From the NCBI GenBank assembly GCA_025267735.1, contig CM046304.1:2914001-2978000 (forward strand): DNA of 64,000 nucleotides, given 5' to 3'. The stretch is from Mactra quadrangularis (Eukaryota; Mollusca; Bivalvia; Venerida; Mactridae). This document shows positions 40,001 through 42,931 of this stretch, piece by piece. The position numbers were made by a program, and so were the translations under genes. The notes under the pieces are model-generated. The model was given only the letters and a program-made list of their open reading frames with translations, did not search any database and had not been told where the DNA came from. Each line of letters begins with the position of its first letter. The first letter of the stretch is position 1.

Positions 40001-40856
40001 GTCTGCAGATGGTGTTAAAAAAATGGATGGAAATAATGTGTCTTCAAGTCCAGTAATCCCTTCAACATCCACTAACACTCCTACAGTTAAAATAAAAATG
40101 GGTCTGCTTCAAGCCGTTAAAAGGTTAAAACCAAACAACCCCGCCCCCATGGAGTCGGCGGCTACTTCGAAAGCATCAAGTCTCATTGACCTAGATTCTT
40201 CACAGGAGGAAAATATGTCGTCTGCTGTTTCAGAATATGAAAGTGAGGCTCCGTTCCCGTCAGGCTATGACGATGATGATGCTCCGACTTCTCGAAAATC
40301 TGGATCTTCATCGTCATCATCATCATCATCTGATGACAGTAGTGATGATAATAGTGATGATGATAGTAGTGGTGATGATGGTGACAATGATGATGATGAT
40401 GAAAGTGATGAAAATGAATCTCCAAATAGGGAAGTCAAAGCAGTAGAATTGAAAGACGAGAATAAGGGAAATAATGCAGTTAAACAAACTGTTAAAAAGG
40501 TTATGCCTACAACGGAAGACGAGGATGAAAGCAGCGAAAATGATGATGAAATTGATTTAATAAGTAGCGACGACGATGATGATGATGATGATGATGATAA
40601 TGATGATGACAAAGATAAGGATTATAACGCCAGCGAAGAAGATGATGATGACGATGATGTTATAATGATTTCCGATGATGAATTTGGACCTAAAGGTAAA
40701 GCTATTATACCTTCACCGCCACATTCTAGCATACCCCAGGGAACTGAAATATTGGTGAAAGATGTTCCCGACTTTAATACATCTTTGATATCTTCCATGA
40801 TGCTATCTGAAGCTGATTCTGTCAGTACTAATGCTACAAATAACCTACCGTCTTAG
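4095..40856 (+). CDS. CABIN1: CABIN1 orthologue (calcineurin-binding protein / HIRA-complex TPR subunit), 39 coding exons
   Basis: The spliced protein (about 2,811 residues; human about 2,220) follows vertebrate CABIN1 from start to end: an opening IRIAALN, TPR-type helices, a W-rich central scaffold (WPEG, HNSH, LLNIAHDSLGR, SDGALL, YFKPK, LPEFD), WAGMALAR, WIEYGT, GIWKIPIDEID and KKYLRDAEK. Exons: 4095-4097, 4694-4780, 5094-5207, 5932-6069, 6953-7133, 7787-7916, 8476-8524, 9444-9544, 10094-10157, 11556-13550, 14007-14092, 14487-14557, 15413-15590, 16063-16180, 16961-17177, 17765-17835, 18565-18655, 19281-19414, 20586-20672, 22933-23057, 23756-23929, 24512-24682, 25195-25375, 26039-26158, 26562-26619, one of 27171-27255/27304-27388/27437-27521, 28038-28100, 29037-29148, 29478-29639, 31677-31886, 32169-32261, 33243-33400, 33907-34796, 35388-35566, 36252-36362, 37238-37401, 38073-38313, 39230-39307, 39711-40856. 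All junctions are GT-AG and phases agree. Known role: nuclear H3.3 deposition with HIRA, UBN1 and ASF1, and inhibition of calcineurin and MEF2. Identity is firm; individual splice choices are by eye. Confidence 0.93.
4694..10157 (+). CDS. CABIN1: CABIN1 exons 2-9: N-terminal TPR region (residues 2-289)
   Basis: Eight exons encode alternating amphipathic helices of TPR type: the EAEAFDLYAKALELL helix (residues ~31-45), KNLAAMAIKREDHSTALDCYLEA (~91-115), VWYKIGVTALALEDFQMAMISF followed by GLDCNP (~120-150), and HWPCLDNVITVLYAL. TPR arrays bind protein partners; in vertebrate CABIN1 this half is associated with HIRA-complex assembly. Exons are 49-181 bp, and the introns carry many of the transposable elements listed separately. 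Codon use and the spacing of W, Y and L match the family throughout, with no frameshift. Confidence 0.9.
5547..5872. mobile_element. non-autonomous element, family D, copy 1 (intron 3)
   Basis: The ends are inverted (GTCCCATAAG left, TTTTATGGGAC right) around a 326-bp body. A second diverged copy lies in another CABIN1 intron at 35731-36103, sharing the GCACCGTAC and GAGATGAGCC segments. Two dispersed copies with inverted ends indicate a MITE. Superfamily not recognised. Confidence 0.6.
6272..6828. mobile_element. TA-flanked terminal-inverted-repeat element (intron 4)
   Basis: The left end CCGTATTGTTCCTATTAAA and the right end (reverse complement CCGTAATGTTCCTAATAAA) are near-perfect inverted repeats. 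Each is followed internally by C/G homopolymer runs (cgcccccc, gcccccgggggc). TA dinucleotides flank both ends, consistent with Tc1/mariner-type insertion. It is 557 bp with no transposase frame. Confidence 0.75.
7238..7478 (-). repeat. SINE family C copy
   Basis: It matches the 1204-1531 element over the body (GTCAGTGACTGACAACTGC, ATGATTAAGAATCAGTGGTAG) with a degenerate tRNA-like head at its right edge. Confidence 0.7.
8696..8907. mobile_element. MITE with GGCCACAACAAGTTGATCAT ends, copy 1
   Basis: Left end GGCCACAACAAGTTGATCAT; right end TTATCAACTTGTTGTGATC is its inverted partner. The body (ATGTTCTATGGATTTGCTC, ATTTGGTCAAACCAC) recurs at 37433-37646. Two copies with shared inverted ends define a MITE family. 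The small reading frame inside is incidental. Confidence 0.75.
8957..9178 (+). repeat. tRNA-derived SINE, family A, copy 1
   Basis: A tRNA-like head with an A box in GGCTGAGTGGTTATGAC and a B box GGTTCAAATCC is followed by a body containing CTAGCTCAGTACCGGG and TTGTAAGAACTTGTTTCAC. Related copies occur at 34830-35050 and 50521-50634. Confidence 0.8.
10345..11474. repeat. 19-bp minisatellite in CABIN1 intron 9
   Basis: About 55-60 head-to-tail copies of a 19-bp unit (consensus GTGGATCTTGGTCCTAATA, with AAATA and TTCTAATA variants) fill over 1.1 kb just upstream of the largest exon. Variant units recur in blocks, suggesting unequal crossover or slippage. It is not coding in any sustained frame. 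Confidence 0.95.
11556..13550 (+). CDS. CABIN1: CABIN1 exon 10: acidic then Ser-rich disordered insert, ending in an NLS (residues 290-954)
   Basis: One 1,995-bp exon encodes 665 residues of low complexity. Residues ~296-540 are rich in E, D, T and N (MEVEETTEKTSENESDKQ) and ~560-900 are dominated by Ser and Thr. Conserved-looking sequence resumes at the end: SYIEIPIDIDD (~913-923), a basic cluster SQKRKRP (probable nuclear localisation signal) and YGKRRSAR. The next exon continues VRNTGGKKKEEE, matching the KRRSARVRNT segment of vertebrate CABIN1. The donor GTGAGT follows AGA at 13548-13550; reading through it would stop after six codons. The insert explains much of the extra length over human CABIN1. 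Confidence 0.9.
14007..20672 (+). CDS. CABIN1: CABIN1 exons 11-19: central helical scaffold (residues 955-1305)
   Basis: Nine exons encode the conserved mid-protein region: VNFSDLLHTFLPS, an acidic linker, then VTEEWDEIEMVKSYLDNC, HYLVKWPEGLCEMYMSIFSRI, VELQLDKWL, the WINHCFR(V)YWMKARFALLRNKIEEALYHFD repeat pair, and EETEKLYEKRDYKKVVEVLL. These align in order with human CABIN1 (RWPPGLAEVVLSVY, DQWLL, VYWLKARFLAL, YEAGDYKAVVHLL). The helices look TPR-like. The exon boundaries at 14092/14487 (phase 2) and 17177/17765 (phase 1) are supported by this match. Nothing is broken. Confidence 0.88.
14109..14393 (+). repeat. dispersed repeat, family F, copy in intron 11
   Basis: A segment containing ATTTGGGGAAAACTGCAT, GAGGGAGAAGGTGCC and CAACGGCCCCTGTTGTAT recurs in inverted orientation at 45805-45950. 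It carries an open frame by chance, but the two-locus occurrence and lack of splice sites argue against a gene. Confidence 0.5.
14745..14990 (+). repeat. tRNA-derived SINE with V-core-like segment (intron 12)
   Basis: A B-box-like GAGTTCAATTTG is followed by CACTCCACCCAGGTGTATA and TGGGTACCTGCAAGG, which resembles the conserved core of V-SINE-type elements. No target-site duplication was defined. Confidence 0.5.
15044..15345 (+). repeat. dispersed repeat, family E, copy 1 (intron 12)
   Basis: It starts with a short inverted repeat around AGCCGAATTTTCAACAACT and AAATTGGCTAATAG, then GTTTGGCGAAACA, a variable G/C-rich spot, and a conserved tail (TCATGAAACTTAATACAATG, ATGTGATGAACAGAATTA, TTTTTAAATCCTGCTTTAA). 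Copies: 16200-16490 and, inverted, 44745-45016. Confidence 0.7.
16200..16490 (+). repeat. dispersed repeat, family E, copy 2 (intron 14)
   Basis: It has the same structure as the copy at 15044-15345: a hairpin-forming start, GTTTGGCGAAACAT, and the tail ending TTTTTAAATCCTGCTTTAA. Confidence 0.7.
16535..16822 (+). repeat. SINE family C copy, 5' truncated (intron 14)
   Basis: The body reads in the sense direction: GTGGAGCTTGGTCATGAAAT, CCACTGGTTGTAAACCATG, CCTGAGATTTAGCC, AATGTGTTGCTATGGTGT. Part of the tRNA-like head is missing. Confidence 0.65.
17473..17648. mobile_element. pogo/Tigger-like MITE (intron 15)
   Basis: Left end CAGTAAAACCTCTGTGGAGC; right end reverse-complements to CAGTACAACATCTCTTGAGC. 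TA flanks both sides (17471-17472, 17649-17650). CAGTA.AAC.TCT ends at TA targets are characteristic of pogo-type elements. At 176 bp it is non-autonomous. Confidence 0.7.
17840..18067 (+). repeat. tRNA-derived SINE (intron 16)
   Basis: Pol III boxes are clear: an A box in TGGTGTAGAGGTTAGCATG and a B box GGTTCGAGCCC. A body and an A-rich tail (TTAAATCCAATTAAAAAAAG) follow. The head resembles a tRNA, but the element has a long non-tRNA body. Confidence 0.8.
18984..19254 (+). repeat. tRNA-derived SINE, family B, copy 1 (intron 17)
   Basis: A box region GGCACAGTTGGTAGCACGCC, B box GGTTCGAATACC, body with TTTCCGGCCTTGTGGAAGGG, and a tail GTGTTGACACAGCATTAAGC plus poly(A). An inverted full-length copy lies at 28125-28398. 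Confidence 0.85.
19834..20529. mobile_element. possible hAT-like element (intron 18)
   Basis: Ends AGGGCTCCACAT (left) and ATGTTGAGCCCT (right) are inverted with one mismatch and resemble hAT termini. I could not find a convincing 8-bp target duplication. The interior is non-coding. Confidence 0.4.
21270..21370 (-). repeat. SINE family C fragment
   Basis: Only the 3' body remains (GTAGCAACACATTGTAT, TAAATCTCTAGATTTAATTG). Confidence 0.55.
21425..22932 (+). repeat. eight tandem copies of the 5' part of CABIN1 exon 20
   Basis: Copies begin at 21425, 21503, 21581, 21659 (interrupted by a mobile element, resuming at 22566), 22635, 22713, 22784 and 22855. The period is mostly 78 bp (71 bp for two). 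Each has an AG acceptor, then codons K C L Y W C E E T F N E C Y T, as in the real exon at 22933. Unlike the real exon, each copy has an extra ATG codon and runs into an in-frame TAG formed by the next acceptor. They are therefore exon-derived repeats inside intron 19 rather than usable full exons, though they could compete for splicing. Confidence 0.9.
21670..22565. mobile_element. pogo-like element inserted in the exon-20 repeat array
   Basis: Left end CAGTAAAAACTCTGAAAACC; right end reverse-complements to CAATTAAAACTCTAAAAACC. TA is duplicated on both sides and, if it is removed, the flanking exon-20 repeat reads through exactly (ATGTTTA-TA-TTGGTG). Both ends carry several subterminal copies of CCGGTTTTCAGAGGA, like transposase-binding repeats. 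It is 896 bp with no coding capacity, so non-autonomous. Confidence 0.85.
22933..23057 (+). CDS. CABIN1: CABIN1 exon 20 (functional copy, residues ~1306-1346)
   Basis: It opens with KCLYWCEETFNECYTMYKQ and continues to VFTFLHG with donor GTAAGT at 23058; it ends in phase 2 and joins exon 21 (GVVEKDISIMKG). It corresponds to the human segment DYRQCFECSDVALNEAV. It is the only copy in the array followed by conserved sequence and a consensus donor. Confidence 0.85.
23212..23512 (-). repeat. SINE family C, near full length (intron 20)
   Basis: The body matches the 1.2-kb copy; the tRNA-like head lies at the right (AGACTTGAGCCCTACAGACT, GAATAGAACCTAC), read on the minus strand. Confidence 0.75.
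23583..23638 (+). pseudogene. decayed duplicate of the start of CABIN1 exon 21
   Basis: After an acceptor (TATATTTTCAG) the sequence reads IIEKDISIMKVLGSTQT and then TAA, closely matching the first 17 residues of exon 21 (VVEKDISIMKGLGSTKT) 173 bp downstream. The acceptor is intact but the stop and the missing remainder make it non-functional if used. Confidence 0.75.
23756..26619 (+). CDS. CABIN1: CABIN1 exons 21-25 (residues ~1347-1581)
   Basis: Five exons encode the best conserved stretch: LSTNLIKVIDVNMSLPES, DSVLPWILLYHII, SSQMLLNIAHDSLGR followed by RCWCTKSDGALLIFYMSL, EQCVYCLYGHPNRKGKAKHLQ, VILKWEQAIDVFDYFKPK, LPEFDGYKSETISTE and MENLFKRITPLIP. Each phrase has a direct human CABIN1 counterpart ([40 protein letters not shown]). 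Exon 22 is joined by the acceptor at 24510-24511; reading upstream of it as coding would be wrong. No lesions. Confidence 0.9.
26645..26980 (-). mobile_element. LINE reverse-transcriptase C-terminal fragment (intron 25)
   Basis: On the minus strand the sequence reads SQLNIRDIADILQTSRLRWF followed by DHIEH, then after an interruption FTWDDLVKRD. The pattern I-ADI-Q-SRLRWF-H and TW-D-V--D is typical of the region after the RT domain in non-LTR retrotransposons. It is broken by stops and frame changes and covers only the last part of an ORF2. Clade not assigned. Confidence 0.65.
27171..27521 (+). CDS. CABIN1: CABIN1 exon 26 as three tandem copies (26a, 26b, 26c), probably mutually exclusive
   Basis: Copies at 27171-27255, 27304-27388 and 27437-27521 are each exactly 85 bp with period 133 bp. 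Each has acceptor TTTGTAG and donor GTAGGT. All encode GVAED(I/V)VRSYIEGTSNITP then VIQDGRSV(T/I)L, the human VSAYIEGTS segment. Copies b and c differ at only one coding position (ATA versus ACA, Ile/Thr near the end); copy a differs mainly at silent or conservative sites (Ile for Val). Entry is phase 1 and exit phase 2, so using two copies would shift the frame. The 48-bp introns between copies are probably too short to splice. One copy per mRNA is inferred. Confidence 0.85.
27605..27890 (+). repeat. SINE family C copy (intron 26)
   Basis: Degenerate head with AGGTTCAATGCC (B-box-like), then GTGGAGCTTGGTCATGAAAT and the family body, ending AATGTGTTGCTACAGC. Confidence 0.75.
28038..33400 (+). 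CDS. CABIN1: CABIN1 exons 27-32: C-terminal helical repeats (residues ~1610-1875)
   Basis: Six exons (28038-28100, 29037-29148, 29478-29639, 31677-31886, 32169-32261, 33243-33400) encode PVVDEIYYLLGDYYLKNKEH, AIKFYIQDVCMNPGHLDAWA with GMALARMSQLDSKL, CFKRAVEIDDSNSKLWIEYG, an ECFKMAADCDWSEDAWLHNYMLGKCSEKSG segment, LEYLHTEKAKYPKRI and AVEALEMYYRIH. These are TPR helices (alternating W/Y/A positions) and track human WAGMALARAS, CFRRALEIDSS and WLIHYMLGKVAEK. Intron 29 is the longest (2 kb) and holds a pogo-like element and a possible remnant of exon 29. Confidence 0.9.
28125..28398 (-). repeat. SINE family B copy (intron 27)
   Basis: Reverse complement of the 18984-19254 element: a tail at the left (GTGTCAACACAATTTAGG) and a tRNA-like head at the right (GGATTCAAACCCGCACC, CGCTACCAACTGCGCTATC). 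Confidence 0.85.
29300..29452 (-). repeat. SINE family C fragment with tRNA-like head (intron 28)
   Basis: Contains the family body (TGAGAATGGCCGTAAAAG, CATGGAAGTATACCCTGCC) and, at the right, GATCACTTGTGTGCTACCAA CTGAGCTAGCCGGGT, the reverse of a Pol III head. Confidence 0.65.
29776..30933. mobile_element. pogo/Tigger-like element, 1.16 kb, non-autonomous (intron 29)
   Basis: Left end CAGTGGATCTTGTGTTAAGC and right end (reverse complement CAGTAAATCTTGCATAAGCG) are inverted repeats flanked by TA at 29774-29775 and 30934-30935. Subterminal motifs recur at both ends (GGTCGTTTAAGACAA, GTCGCTTAAGACAAAG). No transposase frame remains. Confidence 0.8.
31046..31312 (+). pseudogene. possible remnants of a duplicated CABIN1 exon 29
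   Basis: At 31046 an acceptor is followed by ADLK (exon 29 starts ADLK), and at about 31292-31312 GGCAACTTAAATGGGTATG resembles the end of exon 29 with its donor (ACAACTAAAATGGGTAGG). The interior is not recognisable. This fits an old, rearranged duplication, but the matches are short. Confidence 0.35.
32834..33063. repeat. possible small inverted-repeat element (intron 31)
   Basis: AAAGATATTTCTTGTTTA on the left and TTAACAAGAAAGATATTTA on the right form imperfect inverted ends around 230 bp. There is no second copy in the window, so this is tentative. Confidence 0.35.
33907..34796 (+). CDS. CABIN1: CABIN1 exon 33: acidic, disordered linker (residues ~1876-2172)
   Basis: An 890-bp exon encodes nearly 300 residues of D/E/K/S/T-rich low complexity (for example EPDNKKSKSPSS, KEDMDVNVDDVDKDTTN) with no predicted fold. 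It occupies the place of the variable Ser/Pro-rich segment between helical repeats in human CABIN1. It enters in phase 2 (GA|C) and leaves in phase 1 (ACA G|GT), matching its neighbours. Confidence 0.85.
34830..35050 (+). repeat. tRNA-derived SINE, family A, copy 2 (intron 33)
   Basis: Head with GGCTGATCGGTTATGATG and B box GGTTCAAATCC; body shares CTTACTAGCTCAGTGCTGGG and TTGTAAGAACTTGTTTCAC with the copy at 8957. Confidence 0.8.
35205..35387 (+). repeat. tandem repeat of a 3' splice-site region before CABIN1 exon 34
   Basis: Four or so copies of a ~42-bp unit (ATTTAAGGTAATGCGCCCA TGTTTATCAA type) lead directly into the true acceptor ATTTAAG at 35381-35387, followed by GTAATACAAAG. Each unit reproduces the acceptor and the first bases of the exon (GTAAT), so it multiplies candidate 3' splice sites. 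Downstream of each decoy the sequence diverges from the exon. Confidence 0.85.
35388..39307 (+). CDS. CABIN1: CABIN1 exons 34-38: conserved C-terminal helical block (residues ~2173-2430)
   Basis: Five exons (35388-35566, 36252-36362, 37238-37401, 38073-38313, 39230-39307) encode CRQALVLCLQRFPTHYKSHY followed by WLAYLYLHS, LLGTPKWQQLDYMPCQGLFG, GIWKIPIDEIDRSGSFPSHL, KKYLRDAEKKYYALI, RTNNLLAEAYRVVLRKYE and LLAEAVRYCKHQL. The human protein has [51 protein letters not shown] and GKKYLRDADR in the same order. The residue order and phases are clean. Candidate readings past donors (for example after 35566 or 36362) are intronic. Confidence 0.9.
35731..36103. mobile_element. non-autonomous element, family D, copy 2 (intron 34)
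   Basis: Diverged copy of 5547-5872, sharing ATAAAAATAGC, GGGCACCGTACG, GAGATGAGCCGTGGATACA and the right end GATTTTATGGGAC. Confidence 0.6.
36110..36205 (+). repeat. SINE family C 3' fragment (intron 34)
   Basis: GATTAACAGCTAAATCTAGA followed by GATTTAGCCTTTCCAGGAAC and a terminal AGAGTGTTGC match the family tail. Confidence 0.6.
36745..36836 (+). repeat. SINE family B tail fragment (intron 35)
   Basis: GTGTCTAGGAAAGCTAGGTT, ATTGTGTTGACATGGCATTA and a terminal A run match the 3' end of the 18984-19254 element. Confidence 0.6.
36913..37035. repeat. palindromic MITE (intron 35)
   Basis: TTTATTTTGGTGTAAGATCG and CGAGTGAGCTA on the left are mirrored by TAGCTCACGAGTG and GATCTTACACCAAAATAAA on the right, around a ~35-bp loop. 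The RNA or single strand would fold into a long hairpin. Likely a short DNA-transposon derivative. Confidence 0.75.
37433..37646. mobile_element. MITE with GGCCACAA ends, copy 2 (intron 36)
   Basis: Left GGCCACAATGCTGATCATATG and right ATGATCAACTTGTTGTGGCC are inverted; the body matches the copy at 8696-8907. Confidence 0.75.
38507..38676. repeat. 170-bp near-perfect palindrome (intron 37)
   Basis: Arms of ~80 bp, starting GAAATAACTTACAGTTGTCT on the left and ending AACTGTAAGTTATTTC on the right, meet at GAGTGCTTTAGCACGAGT with only a few mismatches. The arms contain complementary splice-like motifs (CTTACAG / CTGTAAG). Probably a recent palindromic MITE. Confidence 0.85.
39711..40856 (+). 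CDS. CABIN1: CABIN1 terminal exon 39: SUMO-interaction-like motifs and poly-acidic tail (residues 2431-2811)
   Basis: The last exon runs from acceptor TATTTTCAG to TAG at 40854-40856. It encodes a Ser/Pro/Thr-rich start (SPASSAPSTPTPVSS), a short conserved-looking segment KIKMGLLQAVKRLKPNNPAP, then long Asp/Glu/Ser runs coded partly by GAT repeats (40266-40400, 40568-40670). Four hydrophobic-acidic motifs fit SUMO-interacting motifs: VIVLSD (2513), LIDLDSSQEE (2588), IDLISSDDDD (2711) and VIMISDDE (2747). PTVKIK at 2554 is a candidate degenerate calcineurin-docking PxIxIT; vertebrate CABIN1 has PEITVT in its tail. An acidic tail suits a histone chaperone subunit. The function of each motif is inferred. 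Confidence 0.88.
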   Translation, partial: SDNKSPASSAPSTPTPVSSWSMVSSSSSNILTISKPSLSTIKLDTVTKTIMKSTHVQNDPKSLPNAGNKMDVDSTPYGKSSDVIVLSDNSMDDPAFKSADGVKKMDGNNVSSSPVIPSTSTNTPTVKIKMGLLQAVKRLKPNNPAPMESAATSKASSLIDLDSSQEENMSSAVSEYESEAPFPSGYDDDDAPTSRKSGSSSSSSSSSDDSSDDNSDDDSSGDDGDNDDDDESDENESPNREVKAVELKDENKGNNAVKQTVKKVMPTTEDEDESSENDDEIDLISSDDDDDDDDDDNDDDKDKDYNASEEDDDDDDVIMISDDEFGPKGKAIIPSPPHSSIPQGTEILVKDVPDFNTSLISSMMLSEADSVSTNATNNLPS

Positions 40857-42149
40857 ATTAAGTACAAGGGGCCCCCCTTGAAAAAAATCCTGGATCCGCC
40901 CAAGTGTGATACTAAATCAAGGGCACCGGAAGGAAAAAGTGCTAGCGAGCAATATGCTTATGAAACTCGACCTTAATGCACATACTTCATCGTAGCTGTT
41001 AATGTTAATGAACATGGAGATCGATCTGGATATTTTTCATTCGTAACATTTCTGAATGTTCGTTAGTGGAAGTCCACATCTCAGATTTGCTATCTTGAAT
41101 CAAAACCGTTCCTAAGAAGTTGTACGCTACAAAAAAAGCACTTTCAAAAAGTGCTACATAGAGACTTCAGGCCTGTTGTCTAAGCATATCGCTATGTAGT
41201 GCTTTGTGCCCTGGAACCTTTCTTACATCAAAAAGAATAAGTATGTGAAATTGTGTTGATAAAGAAAGCAAACTCCAATTTAAACTCTACAATGTGTTGC
41301 GACTTTATTAGTCTTCTTCAGGTGATAAACAATAATGTAATTACATACTGACGTTATGATGTCATAACGTCGCCAAAATTGACGTTACAATATCAAATTG
41401 AGGGTACAAGGGGGCGAAGGGATACGTAGGGATACACTTGGGCAACAGGCCCTTCCTTACATTATTGGCTATGGATGCAATAAGTTGACAAAAAAGTGCT
41501 ATCGTTTTGTGAATGATTTATTGAATAATAATTTTGTTGTACATGTAAATACTGTATAGTCTGTGTAAAATGTTGTTAGAATAGAGGATTGAATACAATT
41601 TGTTGGAGTGTTTTTGTTCTTAAGTTGTTTTCTTAAAAAACAACTACATAGCTTTATAAATGTAATTGAGTAGGGTGACGTAGGAAGATCCCTATTTGCT
41701 TTTGGGATTTGTGAAAAGGACCTTTTTTTTAGGAAAAAAATTCTTCATTGAATCTTTACTATTGTGAAAATAAGATTGGAGGCATGAGTAGAATTGGTAA
41801 ATTTTATTAAATGCATTAACATGTATTAATAAAATAACCATTGCTTTCAACATGAAATTTCTTTTAGTGGAAAACACATATGAAATGCCAAAAATTAAAC
41901 AATCATACAAAAACAATGCCTATTAATTGAATATAATGTAAATAAACAACAGTTTACAAAATTGGTGGGTGTTCAGTTGCCCAGGACAACCAATATTTAG
42001 ATCAGGCAACAAAAAATTTCATTTGGGCAAACTTCTACACACAAGATTTAGCGCTAGCTGCTAAAATGACCTGTTTGGGCAATCACTTTCATACTCTAAT
42101 TTCCCAGACTGAAACAATAAAGCAAACATTTCCAGCTAGTCAAAGTAAA
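40857..42149. other. intergenic region between convergent genes
   Basis: 3' UTR space of CABIN1 (+) and the zinc-finger gene (-). It holds low-copy-looking sequence with short repeat-like stretches (AAATCCTGGATCCGCC near 40885; GTCTTCTTCAGGTGATAAAC near 41310) and no credible coding exon. The short minus-strand frame around 41692-41916 has no family match or splice context. Confidence 0.6.
41803..41833. terminator. facing candidate poly(A) signals for the two convergent genes
   Basis: AATAAA occurs on the + strand at 41828-41833 (about 970 bp past the CABIN1 stop) and on the - strand at 41808-41803 (about 340 bp past the zinc-finger stop). If both are used, the 3' ends overlap slightly. Common hexamer; positions are plausible, not proven. 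Confidence 0.35.
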
Positions 42150-42931
42150 TTATTGATATTGATTATAAGAAGCAGGACTATATAACGATGAAGAGTACCC
42201 AGGAAAGTTCCATATAGTAGTAGTGTTAGTTGTATTGGATGACATCACACTCGATGACATCACATTTGATGACATCATTGATGACATCACACTAGTAATT
42301 ATTGCCGAGTCATTCACTGATGACATGGGATACTGTACATCATGATCACTAGCCTGTTGTATGGACTGGGTGCCACTTCCTACCGGCAAGTTCAAAAACT
42401 GAGCAGCATAAGCGTCGTCGTTTACGGAGGTAATTTTTTTCATCATGTGACCAAACATCGGATCAGCGATGGCGGCAGATGGATCAGAGAGATTGGCAAC
42501 ATTAAATTGTTCAATTTGTGGGTTAGTTTCCATACTGTACTCATTAACTGTCCCATCTCTGGTTAAGTTTTCTTGTTTTAATTTTAAAGAACTTAGTGCG
42601 TCCATATCTACTCTGAAATTTGGCATGGAGTAAAGAGTTTGAAAATTATTTAGTAAGTTTTGTGAAGAATGTTCAGTAGCAACCAGACTGTTGGAAGAAT
42701 CGGAAGGAAGCATTCCAGTCAGAGAATTGTCTAATTTTTGTGTTGGACATTCTCTCGGAACATAGCCAGGTCCACCTTCAATGTAATGACTAGATTTTTC
42801 CTTGGGTTCCGTATAGATTTCGTTCTTCCATGCTTCCTTGCTACGTTTATGAGCCATCATGACGTGTTTACGTATCACAGCCTGGTCTCCAAATGACTTA
42901 CCACATATCTTACATGTATACGGCTTGTCAC
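42150..42931 (-). CDS. zinc-finger gene exon 5: ninth finger and Ser/Met/Asn-rich tail
   Basis: After acceptor TATTATAG the exon reads GDKPYTCKICGKSFGDQAVI then RKHVMMAH (Cys2His2 complete). The remaining ~220 residues are polar and disordered, with an MSS-repeat (SVMSSMMSSNVMSSSVMSSN) encoded by a tandem GATGACATCA-type repeat at 42238-42300. The stop TAA is at 42152-42150. Confidence 0.85.

Noticed and set aside
40265..40612. Antisense poly-Ser frame and a poly-His/Met frame opposite the CABIN1 acidic tail
   Set aside because: Both are frame shadows of the GAT/GAC repeat; the sense frame is in phase with exon 38 and reaches the stop.
42342..42566. Plus-strand frame opposite zinc-finger exon 5
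   Set aside because: Antisense shadow with no promoter or splice context.
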